Source: Candidatus Planktophila versatilis (GTDB lineage: Bacteria; Actinomycetota; Actinomycetes; Nanopelagicales; Nanopelagicaceae). From it: a stretch of 64,000 nucleotides of DNA. A program made the position numbers and the translations under genes. Below, in pieces: positions 37,573 to 46,082 of the stretch. The notes below the pieces were generated by a model that worked only from the letters and a program-made list of their open reading frames with translations, ran no database searches and was not told the origin of the DNA. The stretch is taken from positions 1,116,001 through 1,180,000 of the forward strand of contig NZ_CP016778.1 in NCBI RefSeq assembly GCF_002288265.1. Direction: 5' to 3'. The first letter of the stretch is position 1. Each line of letters begins with the position of its first letter.

Positions 37573-38940
37573 ATGGCCAAAGTTGAGAAGGACCCATTTC
37601 GCTGTTTTGAATGCGGCTGGAGTTCACAGAAGTGGGTTGGTCGCTGCGGAGAATGCCAGGCGTGGGGCACAGTTGAAGAACTTGCCGCGCCAAAGAAGCT
37701 CTCACTCGTTGCAGGTTCGGTAACAAATAAAGCAACAGCTATCGGCGATGTCGACCTATCTGCGGCGCACGCTAGACCAACCGGTGTATCAGAGTTAGAT
37801 CGAGTGCTCGGCGGCGGACTTGTACCGGGTGCGGCCATATTGCTCGCTGGTGAACCCGGCGTTGGTAAATCAACTCTCCTGCTTTCCGTAGCCGCCCAAA
37901 GTGCGGCAAAAGGAATTCCGGCGCTCTATATCTCAGGTGAAGAATCCGCATCTCAAGTTCGCTTACGTGCAGAGCGCATCAAAGCGATTGACCCACAATT
38001 ATTTCTGGCGTCCGAAACAGATTTAGGTGCCGTCATTGCACATATCGATGCAGTCAAGCCTGAATTACTTATCATCGACTCGGTTCAAACAATCGGTTCA
38101 TCAACTGCTGATGGCTCACCAGGTGGAGTAACACAGGTGCGAGAAGTAGCAGGGGCGCTCATTCGCATCTGCAAAGATCGCGATATCACTCTGCTCTTAG
38201 TCGGCCACGTGACAAAAGATGGTTCTATTGCTGGTCCACGCTTGCTGGAACATATCGTCGATGTCGTTCTTCAATTCGAAGGCGAGCGTCATTCACGACT
38301 TCGCCTTATTCGTGCAATTAAGAATCGTTTTGGCGCTAGCGATGAAGTTGGTTGTTTTGATCTCAGTGATACCGGAATAGAGAGCGTGCTAGACCCCACG
38401 GGGCTATTTACATCTCGTCACACCGAACCAGTTCCTGGAACGTGTGTCACTGTAACCCTTGAGGGTCGTCGCCCACTTCTGGCCGAGATTCAAGCACTAG
38501 TAAGTGCTGGGCGTGAGAATGATTTTGGAAATGCACGGCGGGTAACAAGTGGACTCGATGCAGCGCGCACCTCAATGACACTTGCAGTTCTGGAGTTACG
38601 TGCCCACGTTCGAGTAGGTGGGCGCGATGTCTATGCGGCAACTGTCGGTGGCATGAAGATGTCCGAACCTGCCGCCGATTTAGCTCTCGCACTTGCAGTT
38701 GCATCTGCTGCTAAGGGCTTAGCACTGCCCGCTGATCTGGTTGCTATTGGCGAAGTGGGGTTGGCAGGTGAGATTCGTAAAGTAAGCGGTGTTTCTCGCA
38801 GATTAGCTGAGGCATATCGCTTAGGTTTCAAACGCGCTTTAGTTCCAGCTGGCTCTGATGTGAAGATTGATGGAATGGAGATTGTCGAAGTTTCTCGTCT
38901 TGATCAAGCGCTGGCGCGCGTAAAAATCACTGGTGATTAA
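37573..38940 (+). CDS. radA: DNA repair protein RadA
   Basis: 455 aa RecA-like ATPase that promotes branch migration in recombination. The N-terminal zinc finger has Cys11, Cys14, Cys25 and Cys28 (CFECGWSS ... CGEC). Walker A is GEPGVGKST at residues 93-101. The RadA-specific motif IKNRFGASDEVG is present, and the C-terminal 150 residues form the Lon-protease-like domain (GREN-x-FGNARRV). The stop shares its A with the mutY start (TAATG). In other actinobacteria disA usually follows radA; here it does not. Confidence 0.96.
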   Translation: MAKVEKDPFRCFECGWSSQKWVGRCGECQAWGTVEELAAPKKLSLVAGSVTNKATAIGDVDLSAAHARPTGVSELDRVLGGGLVPGAAILLAGEPGVGKSTLLLSVAAQSAAKGIPALYISGEESASQVRLRAERIKAIDPQLFLASETDLGAVIAHIDAVKPELLIIDSVQTIGSSTADGSPGGVTQVREVAGALIRICKDRDITLLLVGHVTKDGSIAGPRLLEHIVDVVLQFEGERHSRLRLIRAIKNRFGASDEVGCFDLSDTGIESVLDPTGLFTSRHTEPVPGTCVTVTLEGRRPLLAEIQALVSAGRENDFGNARRVTSGLDAARTSMTLAVLELRAHVRVGGRDVYAATVGGMKMSEPAADLALALAVASAAKGLALPADLVAIGEVGLAGEIRKVSGVSRRLAEAYRLGFKRALVPAGSDVKIDGMEIVEVSRLDQALARVKITGD

Positions 38941-39788
38941 TGTACGAGAAAGAAATCATCTCTTGGTTTAAGAGCAATAAGCGTGATCTTCCGTGGCGAA
39001 AGACAGATGCCTGGGGCGTTCTAGTTTCTGAATTTATGTTGCAACAAACTCCCGTTACTCGCGTACTTCCTGTCTATACCGAATGGATTAAGCGCTGGCC
39101 CACTGCCGCATCCCTTGCTAAGGCCACACCTGCAGAAGTCATTACTGCCTGGGGACGACTTGGCTATCCGCGTCGGGCTCTGCGCTTGCATGAATGCGCG
39201 AAAGTAATTACAAGTCAATACAAAGGACGTATTCCCCGTGAGGAGGCAGAGCTACGCGCACTGCCCGGAATCGGTGATTACACCGCCGCTGCCATGGTTG
39301 CCTTCGCATTTAACGAACGCTCACTTGTTCTTGATATCAATATCCGCAGACTCTTTGCCAGGCTTTATGACGGAGTAGAAACTCCAAAACCATCTGCAAC
39401 CAGGGCTGAGAAATCTCGCTATGAAGAGTTGATCCCAAAGAACGAGGCGCACGTGTGGGCGGCGGCAACGATGGAGCTAGGCGCTCTTATCTGCACATCG
39501 CAGACTCCGAAGTGTGGAATCTGTCCGGTGGCAAAGGATTGCACCTGGCGAAGTTTGGATTACCCAAAATCAGATATCGTTAAAAGGCGACAAACATGGC
39601 ATGGCACAGATAGACAGTGCCGAGGCGCAATTGTTCAAGCACTGCGCGAAAACCAAGTCTTAAAAAAGAGCGAGATTGCGCAGTTGTGGGATGTGCCCTC
39701 GCAATTAGAGAAGGCGCTTCTTACGCTATTAGATGATGGCTTGATTGAAGCACGTGGAAAGAGTAGTTACTCACTTCCCCGCAATTAA
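38940..39788 (+). CDS. mutY: A/G-specific adenine glycosylase
   Basis: 282 aa HhH-GPD DNA glycosylase that removes adenine mispaired with 8-oxoguanine. Seen: catalytic Glu31 in SEFMLQQT, the helix-hairpin-helix LPGIGDYTAAA, catalytic Asp132 in LDINIRR, and 4Fe-4S ligands Cys185, Cys192, Cys195 and Cys201 in CTSQTPKCGICPVAKDC. It lacks room for the MutT-like 8-oxoG recognition domain of the 350-aa enterobacterial form. Instead the C-terminus looks like a short winged-helix (ALRENQVLKKSEIAQLWDV). Co-translated with radA. Confidence 0.93.
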   Translation: MYEKEIISWFKSNKRDLPWRKTDAWGVLVSEFMLQQTPVTRVLPVYTEWIKRWPTAASLAKATPAEVITAWGRLGYPRRALRLHECAKVITSQYKGRIPREEAELRALPGIGDYTAAAMVAFAFNERSLVLDINIRRLFARLYDGVETPKPSATRAEKSRYEELIPKNEAHVWAAATMELGALICTSQTPKCGICPVAKDCTWRSLDYPKSDIVKRRQTWHGTDRQCRGAIVQALRENQVLKKSEIAQLWDVPSQLEKALLTLLDDGLIEARGKSSYSLPRN

Positions 39789-39805
39789 GCACGTGCAATT
39801 AAGCA
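39781..39805. repeat. Tandem 14-bp duplication between mutY and clpC
   Basis: GCAATTAAGCA occurs at 39781-39791 and again at 39795-39805, separated by CGT. The first copy holds the mutY stop (TAA at 39786); the second holds the clpC stop on the other strand. It looks like a small tandem duplication at the convergent gene ends. Confidence 0.7.
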
Positions 39806-42300
39806 GTAGGTGTCTGTGCTAAATCCTCTGGGCTATCTGGCATTAATACCTTTGGCGAACCCTTAAAGGTGAACTTCGCATCGGCATCAACGCCTTCAAC
39901 ATCGACCACAATTATTTCGCCAGCCTTAAGTTCACCGAAGAGGATTCGCTCAGAGAGTGCATCTTCGATCTCTCGTTGAATAACGCGACGAAGTGGACGT
40001 GCACCGAGAAGTGGGTCATAACCTCGAGCTGCAAGGAGGTCTTTGGCAGCCTGAGTGAGTTCGATACCCATATCTTTTGCCTTCAAGCGCTCATCAAGGT
40101 TGGCAATCATGAGATCAACAATCTGAATGATCTGCTCCCTAGTGAGCTGGTGGAAGACGATGACATCATCGATGCGGTTAAGGAACTCTGGGCGGAAATG
40201 GTTCTTGAGTTCGTCTTGAACCTTGCCCTTCATGCGATCGTAATTTGTGAGGTCATCATCGGCATTAGCAAAACCAAGTCCAAGTGATTTGGAGATATCA
40301 CGTGTTCCAAGGTTGGTAGTCATGATGATGACTGTGTTTTTAAAGTCAACAGTGCGACCTTGCGCATCAGTCAGGCGTCCATCTTCAAGGACTTGTAGGA
40401 GTGAGTTGAAGATATCTGGATGTGCCTTTTCGATTTCATCAAAGAGCACAACTGAGAACGGACGACGACGCACCTTCTCAGTGAGCTGACCGCCTTCGTC
40501 ATAACCCACATATCCCGGAGGGGAACCAAATAAACGTGATGCAGTGTGACGTTCTGAATACTCAGACATATCAAGTTGAATCAACGCTGTTTCATCACCG
40601 AACAAAAATGATGCCAGGGTGCGAGAAAGTTCTGTCTTACCGACTCCAGAAGGTCCAGCGAAGATAAATGATCCACCCGGGCGCTTTGGATCTTTAAGTC
40701 CTGCACGTGTGCGGCGGATTGCTTGTGAAAGAGCCTTGATTGCTTGATCTTGACCGATCACACGGCGATGAAGTTCATCTTCCATGCGAAGCAAGCGAGC
40801 AGTCTCTTCTTCAGTTAACTTAAAGACTGGGATACCAGTTGAAGCAGATAAGACTTGAGCAATGAGCTCTTCATCAACTTCAGTGACCTTATCGAGGTCT
40901 GTAGCCTTCCAATTCTTTTCCGCTTCTTGCTTCTCTTGAAGGAGTGTCTTCTCGTTATCGCGGAAAGATGCGGCGCCTTCAAAGTCTTGCGCATCGATAG
41001 CTGACTCCTTGGCTTTGCGAGCCTCGGCAATCTTGTCATCAAATTCGCGAAGTTCAGCAGGAGCCGTCATGCGCTTAATGCGAAGACGTGATCCTGCCTC
41101 ATCAATAAGGTCAATTGCCTTATCAGGAAGGAAGCGATCTGAAACATAACGATCTGCCATATTTGCAGCGGCAGCTAGTGCGCCATCAGTAATTGAGACA
41201 CGGTGGTGTGTTTCATAGCGATCGCGAAGACCCTTAAGAATTTCAATGGTGTGCGCAACTGATGGCTCTTTTACCTGGATAGGTTGGAAGCGGCGTTCTA
41301 GCGCTGCATCTTTTTCGATGTGCTTGCGATATTCATCAAGTGTGGTTGCACCGATTGTCTGGAGCTCACCACGTGCCAGCATCGGCTTTAAAATACTTGC
41401 GGCATCGATAGCACCTTCGGCCGCACCTGCGCCGACAAGGGTATGAATCTCATCGATAAAGATAATGATGTCGCCACGTGTCTTGATCTCTTTCAGAACT
41501 TTCTTCAGGCGTTCTTCGAAATCACCACGGTAGCGAGAACCCGCAACGAGTGCACCGAGATCTAGTGAGTAGAGCTGCTTATCTTTCAAAGTTTCTGGAA
41601 CATCGTTCTTGGCAATTGCTTGAGCAAGGCCTTCAACTACCGCAGTCTTACCAACTCCTGGTTCACCAATTAGAACTGGGTTATTTTTTGTGCGGCGAGA
41701 GAGAATCTGCATCACACGTTCAATTTCTAATTCGCGGCCAATAACAGGATCGAGTTTGCCTTCGCGTGCTGCTGCTGTGAGATTGCGACCAAATTGATCA
41801 AGCACGAGTGAGGTAGAAGGTGTTCCTTCAGCCGGACCACCTTGGGCAACAGTCTCTTTACCTTGATAGCCAGAGAGAAGTTGGATTACTTGTTGGCGGA
41901 CTCGGTTGAGATCTGCGCCAAGCTTTACGAGAACTTGTGCAGCAACGCCTTCGCCTTCACGAATGAGTCCAAGCAAAATATGTTCTGTTCCAATGTAGTT
42001 GTGTCCGAGCTGAAGTGCTTCCCGAAGTGAGAGCTCAAGGACTTTCTTTGCACGAGGAGTAAATGGAATATGACCGCTAGGTGCTTGTTGACCTTGGCCA
42101 ATAATTTCTTCTACCTGTGCGCGAACACCCTCGAGTGAGATGCCGAGTGATTCCAGACCTTTAGCAGCAACGCCTTCACCTTCATGGATCAGGCCAAGGA
42201 GGATATGTTCAGTGCCGATGTAATTGTGATTGAGCATACGTGCTTCTTCTTGAGCTAGGACAACTACTCGTCGAGCTCGATCGGTAAAGCGCTCAAACAT
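39799..42300 (-). CDS. clpC: ATP-dependent Clp protease ATPase subunit ClpC
   Basis: 833 aa Hsp100 unfoldase. Order of parts: two N-terminal Clp repeats ([15 protein letters not shown] and [15 protein letters not shown]), the first AAA module with [13 protein letters not shown], a middle region with a UVR-like stretch ([19 protein letters not shown]), and the second AAA module with [12 protein letters not shown] and DEIEKAH. It feeds substrates to ClpP, which is not in this window. An AAGGAG Shine-Dalgarno lies 8 nt before the ATG, so this gene has a leader, unlike many here. Confidence 0.97.
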   Translation of the reverse strand: MFERFTDRARRVVVLAQEEARMLNHNYIGTEHILLGLIHEGEGVAAKGLESLGISLEGVRAQVEEIIGQGQQAPSGHIPFTPRAKKVLELSLREALQLGHNYIGTEHILLGLIREGEGVAAQVLVKLGADLNRVRQQVIQLLSGYQGKETVAQGGPAEGTPSTSLVLDQFGRNLTAAAREGKLDPVIGRELEIERVMQILSRRTKNNPVLIGEPGVGKTAVVEGLAQAIAKNDVPETLKDKQLYSLDLGALVAGSRYRGDFEERLKKVLKEIKTRGDIIIFIDEIHTLVGAGAAEGAIDAASILKPMLARGELQTIGATTLDEYRKHIEKDAALERRFQPIQVKEPSVAHTIEILKGLRDRYETHHRVSITDGALAAAANMADRYVSDRFLPDKAIDLIDEAGSRLRIKRMTAPAELREFDDKIAEARKAKESAIDAQDFEGAASFRDNEKTLLQEKQEAEKNWKATDLDKVTEVDEELIAQVLSASTGIPVFKLTEEETARLLRMEDELHRRVIGQDQAIKALSQAIRRTRAGLKDPKRPGGSFIFAGPSGVGKTELSRTLASFLFGDETALIQLDMSEYSERHTASRLFGSPPGYVGYDEGGQLTEKVRRRPFSVVLFDEIEKAHPDIFNSLLQVLEDGRLTDAQGRTVDFKNTVIIMTTNLGTRDISKSLGLGFANADDDLTNYDRMKGKVQDELKNHFRPEFLNRIDDVIVFHQLTREQIIQIVDLMIANLDERLKAKDMGIELTQAAKDLLAARGYDPLLGARPLRRVIQREIEDALSERILFGELKAGEIIVVDVEGVDADAKFTFKGSPKVLMPDSPEDLAQTPTA

Positions 42301-42447
42301 TGGCGGACTCCTTTATTTCTAACTTTCGATGTGCTGGCGGTAAGCCTATAACCCCGCCTAGGGAAGGCGCGAGGTAGAAAGCTACTTGCCTCATAGAACC
42401 CTAAATATGGGGTGAATATTCCCTCGGATTACTAGCGGTGGCCGGCT
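42301..42447 (-). promoter_or_regulatory. clpC upstream region with a possible operator dyad
   Basis: One of the two longest intergenic stretches (147 nt). It holds an AAGGAG ribosome site near the clpC start, a TAGGCT hexamer (minus strand, 42343-42348) as a possible -10, and a perfect inverted repeat CGCCT-N5-AGGCG at 42355-42369 just upstream of it. No clear HAIR, CIRCE or ClgR consensus is recognised. The dyad could be a regulator site or chance. Confidence 0.35.
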
Positions 42448-42942
42448 CTAGAGAGTGCGCAGCATCCGGGTGTTGCCCAGGGTATTTGGCTTGACCGATT
42501 CGAGATCCAGGAATTCGGCAACGCCAGCATCATAGGAACGAAGTAGCTGTTGGTAGACATCGTGATCAACTGGCGTTCCTTGAATCACTTCAAAACCATG
42601 TCGGCCAAAGAATTCAGTTTGAAATGTGAGACAGAAAATTCGCTGGACTCCGACGTTGCGAGCTCTATCAATAATTGCTTCCATAATTAGATGCCCGACA
42701 CCTTTTTTATGCCAATTCTTGTCAACCGCAACTGTTCGCACTTCTGCTAAATCTTCCCAGAGCACGTGCAGCGCCCCGCAACCAATAATGACACCATCGT
42801 CTTCAGCAACAATAAATTCTTGAACGCTTTCATAGAGCGTGACAGTTTCTTTTGCCAGCATTTGCCCAGGCGCCGCATATGAATCTACAAGTTCACGAAT
42901 TGCCTTAACATCAGAAGTCTTTGCCGAACGAATAATTGTCAT
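42448..42942 (-). CDS. GNAT amino-acid N-acetyltransferase (N-acetylglutamate synthase-like)
   Basis: 164 aa. The GNAT acetyl-CoA site is VDKNWHKKGVGHLIMEAII, followed by CLTFQTEFFGRHGFEVI. Length and motifs match the short single-domain N-acetylglutamate synthases of actinobacteria, which begin arginine synthesis, so an ArgA role is likely but unproven. It is 2 nt from the lysS stop and probably in the same transcript. It occupies the clpC-lysS interval where other actinobacteria keep lsr2. Confidence 0.83.
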   Translation of the reverse strand: MTIIRSAKTSDVKAIRELVDSYAAPGQMLAKETVTLYESVQEFIVAEDDGVIIGCGALHVLWEDLAEVRTVAVDKNWHKKGVGHLIMEAIIDRARNVGVQRIFCLTFQTEFFGRHGFEVIQGTPVDHDVYQQLLRSYDAGVAEFLDLESVKPNTLGNTRMLRTL

Positions 42943-42944
42943 GG

Positions 42945-44453
42945 CTAATCAACTTCCGGTTTTACTAGCGGGAACAAAATAGTTTCACGAATTCCAAGAC
43001 CTGTGAGCGCCATGAGTAAACGATCGACGCCCATTCCCATTCCACCCATTGGGGGCATGCCGAATTCCATTGCGCGTAAGAAATCTTCATCCACTTGCAT
43101 TGCTTCTAAATCACCTTTAGCTCCAAGCTGAGCCTGCTCCACTAAGCGATTACGTTGAATGACTGGGTCAATAAGTTCTGAGTACCCAGTTGCTAACTCA
43201 AATCCATCGACATAGAGATCCCATTTTTCAACCATGCCTGGCAGCTCGCGGTGGGCACGCACCAAAGGTGAAGTGTCTACTGGATAGCCCATCACAAAGG
43301 TTGGCTCAACTAACTTATCTTTTGCTACATGTTCAAAGATCTCTTCGGCGAGCTTGCCTGTTACCCACTTCGGGTCAATCTTCATGCCAAGTTTTGTCGC
43401 ATATTTCTTTAGCTCATCGATAGAAGTCAATGCCGTTACCGTCTCACCTACACCTTGCGAAATTGCGTCGTAGAGCGAAATCTCTTTCCATGTGCCGCCA
43501 AGGTCTGCTTGACGTCCATCGTGATGGGTGACAACGTGAGAACCCGACACGGCAACGGCTGCATTTTGAACCAGCGAACGAGTGAGATCAGCGATTGTGC
43601 GCCAATCACCGTATGCCATATATGACTCGACCATTGCAAACTCTGGTGAGTGAGAAGAATCGGCGCCTTCATTACGGAAATTTCGATTAATTTCAAAGAC
43701 GCGCTCAATACCGCCCACAACGCAACGCTTTAAGAAGAGTTCAGGGGCAATACGCATATATAAATCCATGTCATAAGCGTTGCTGAATGTTTTAAATGGA
43801 CGCGCCGTTGCCCCACCATGCATGACTTGCAGCATGGGTGTCTCTACTTCGATAAAGCTCTGTGAGTGAAAAGTTTCACGAAGTGAACGCATGACATTGG
43901 GGCGCATGCGAGCAGCACTGCGCGCTTCCGGGCGAACAATAAGATCGACATAACGCATACGAACGCGCGTCTCTTCCGACATCGGCTTGTGATCATTAGG
44001 TAGTGGTCGTAGCGATTTTGATGCAAGTGTCCAAGAATTAGCAAGAATCGATAGCTCACCGCGCTTAGAGGTAATGATTTCACCAGTGACTGAAACAATG
44101 TCACCTAAATCAATATCTGATTTCCAGGCATCGAGTTGCACTTCGCCGACTTTATCCAGGGATAACATCGCTTGCAGCTCTGTTCCATCACCTTCGCGCA
44201 GCGTTGCAAAGCAAAGTTTTCCTGTATCACGCTTAAAAATTATTCGCCCGGTAAGGCTTTCAATATCTCCGGTAGCGATATCGGTTTCAAGACCCACGTA
44301 TTTTTCACGAATCTCTGACAATGATTTTGTGCGAGCAACTGCCACCGGATATGGCTCAATTCCACGCTCAAGCAGGCTGGCGCGCTTCTCGCGACGAATC
44401 CGAAGTTGCTCCGGTAGATCGTCCTCTTGTGCGGGTGAGTTATCGGTGGTCAT
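42945..44453 (-). CDS. lysS: Lysyl-tRNA synthetase (class II)
   Basis: 502 aa class II synthetase. An N-terminal OB-fold (about 60-150) is followed by the catalytic core with motif 2 (INRNFRNEG) and motif 3 (GMGMGVDRLLM). The frame is open 24 codons further, into coaX, but I prefer the ATG at 44453 (MTTDNSPAQEDDLPEQLRIR). A TAGACT hexamer ends 10 nt before it (minus strand, 44464-44469), so the leader would be very short. Function: charging tRNA-Lys. Confidence 0.95.
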   Translation of the reverse strand: MTTDNSPAQEDDLPEQLRIRREKRASLLERGIEPYPVAVARTKSLSEIREKYVGLETDIATGDIESLTGRIIFKRDTGKLCFATLREGDGTELQAMLSLDKVGEVQLDAWKSDIDLGDIVSVTGEIITSKRGELSILANSWTLASKSLRPLPNDHKPMSEETRVRMRYVDLIVRPEARSAARMRPNVMRSLRETFHSQSFIEVETPMLQVMHGGATARPFKTFSNAYDMDLYMRIAPELFLKRCVVGGIERVFEINRNFRNEGADSSHSPEFAMVESYMAYGDWRTIADLTRSLVQNAAVAVSGSHVVTHHDGRQADLGGTWKEISLYDAISQGVGETVTALTSIDELKKYATKLGMKIDPKWVTGKLAEEIFEHVAKDKLVEPTFVMGYPVDTSPLVRAHRELPGMVEKWDLYVDGFELATGYSELIDPVIQRNRLVEQAQLGAKGDLEAMQVDEDFLRAMEFGMPPMGGMGMGVDRLLMALTGLGIRETILFPLVKPEVD

Positions 44454-44487
44454 GGTGGCGCACAGTCTATCGTTTTTGGCAGTAGAA

Positions 44488-45255
44488 CTAGTGAGAGTTC
44501 TTCTCGTGGATAAGGCGAAGTCCAATGAGAGTCAGGTCTGGCTCATGCTCATCAATGGTTTCTGAAACTCCAATAATGAGCGGGGCTAATCCACCCGTTG
44601 CAATAACTATCGGTGCTTTCTCATAACTTTGCGCAAGTTCATCAGTAATGCGTTCGACAAGGCCATCAACCTGTCCCGCAAATCCATAGATCGTTCCTGA
44701 TTGCAAAGCTTCTACAGTGTTCTTGCCAATAACATTCTTTGGCCTGATTAATTCAACTTTTCTTAGCTGTGCTGCGCGTGCTGCCAACGCATCGACAGAG
44801 ATTTCAATACCGGGTGCGAGTGCGCCACCTAAAAACTCACCTTTCGGAGAAACAACATCAAGATTTGTGGAGGTTCCGAAATCAACAACAATTGCAGGTC
44901 CACCATAGAGAGTATGGGCAGCTAGCGTATTAACTATTCGGTCTGCGCCTATCTCTTTGGGGTTATCTACCAGCAATTGAACGCCAGTCTTTGTTCCTGG
45001 TTCCACGATTGTCACCGGGGTGTCACTGAAATATGTATCAATCATGGTCCGCAATTCGCGAAGGGTAGCCGGGACAGAGGAACAGATGGAAAGTGCAGCG
45101 ACTTCATAACCGGTAACAAGTGCGCTGTATTGCAACCATAGTTCATCAGCTGTTGTGCGGGGATCAGTCTTTACTCGCCAGGACCTAATGAGAGTTTCTT
45201 TCTCAAATATTCCTAGAACTGTATTTGTATTTCCCACATCGATTGTTAACAACAT
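44488..45255 (-). CDS. coaX: Type III pantothenate kinase
   Basis: 255 aa ASKHA-fold kinase for the first step of coenzyme A synthesis. The phosphate motif is TIDVGNTNTVLG. DNPKEIGADRIVNTLAA and VVDFGTSTNLDV follow; the usual Thr in the last motif is recognisable. It lies 2 nt after the nadC stop and belongs with panC, nadB and nadC, a block of cofactor genes. It needs a monovalent cation and is not feedback-inhibited by CoA in known cases. Confidence 0.95.
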   Translation of the reverse strand: MLLTIDVGNTNTVLGIFEKETLIRSWRVKTDPRTTADELWLQYSALVTGYEVAALSICSSVPATLRELRTMIDTYFSDTPVTIVEPGTKTGVQLLVDNPKEIGADRIVNTLAAHTLYGGPAIVVDFGTSTNLDVVSPKGEFLGGALAPGIEISVDALAARAAQLRKVELIRPKNVIGKNTVEALQSGTIYGFAGQVDGLVERITDELAQSYEKAPIVIATGGLAPLIIGVSETIDEHEPDLTLIGLRLIHEKNSH

Positions 45256-45257
45256 AA

Positions 45258-46082
45258 TTACTCCGCTCTCAGATCTAGGCCAATATCTAAAACAGGTGCG
45301 CTATGAGTTAGTGCACCAATTGCCAAGTAGTCAACGCCGGTTTCGGCATATGCACGTGCGTTCGTCAGTGAGATTCCACCAGATGCTTCGAGTTTAAATG
45401 CACCCGCTACTAGTGCAACCGCCTTTGCGCATAGCTCTGGACTCATGTTATCGAGCAGCACACAATCAGGTTTCAGTGAAATTACTTCTGCTAATTGATC
45501 CAGAGTATCGACTTCAATTTCGATCTCAGCTGTCGGATTCTTCTCACGTACCCGGTTGAAAGCTGCTGTGACTCCGCCAGCTGCGGCAATGTGATTATCT
45601 TTAATGAGCGCGCCCGCACTTAAATTCATCCGATGATTGGTTCCGCCGCCCATACGAACTGCGTACTTTTCCAAGACTCGCATTCCTGGTGTTGTCTTTC
45701 GTGTATCTCTGATTGCACAAGTAGTTCCTGCAATTGCATCTACCCAAGTGCGGGTCAGTGTGGCAATGCCGCCCAGATGTCCGAGAAAATTAAGCGCAGT
45801 ACGTTCTGCCAGCAAGATTGCTCGAGTATCTCCGCGAACGCTCATGAGAACATTTCCCTTAGCGACCTTTGTGCCATCGGCAACCAATACCGCGATATCG
45901 CTCAGGCCCACTTCTTCAAGTACCGCGCGTGCCATATCCATGCCAGCAATAACACCCGCACTACGGGAGACAAAATCTGCAACGACTCGTTCACTTCCAG
46001 AAACCGTGGCAACCGAAGTGATGTCTTGCCCGCCATCTAGATCTTCAGCAAGTGCGCGTTTAATGAGTTCGCGATCAATCAT
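45258..46082 (-). CDS. nadC: Nicotinate-nucleotide pyrophosphorylase (quinolinate phosphoribosyltransferase)
   Basis: 274 aa enzyme converting quinolinate and PRPP to nicotinate mononucleotide. Motifs: RTALNFLGHLGGIATLT, DTRKTTPGMRVLEKYAV, NHRMNLSAGALIKDNHI, and the C-terminal LEASGGISLTNARAYA. It overlaps nadB by four bases (ATGA). With nadB it covers two of the three steps of de novo NAD synthesis; the middle enzyme, NadA, is not encoded in this window. Confidence 0.96.
   Translation of the reverse strand: MIDRELIKRALAEDLDGGQDITSVATVSGSERVVADFVSRSAGVIAGMDMARAVLEEVGLSDIAVLVADGTKVAKGNVLMSVRGDTRAILLAERTALNFLGHLGGIATLTRTWVDAIAGTTCAIRDTRKTTPGMRVLEKYAVRMGGGTNHRMNLSAGALIKDNHIAAAGGVTAAFNRVREKNPTAEIEIEVDTLDQLAEVISLKPDCVLLDNMSPELCAKAVALVAGAFKLEASGGISLTNARAYAETGVDYLAIGALTHSAPVLDIGLDLRAE

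Noticed and set aside
38940-39788. MutY truncation by loss of the MutT-like domain
   Set aside because: Actinobacterial MutY proteins are usually short, about 290-305 aa, so this length is not evidence of decay.
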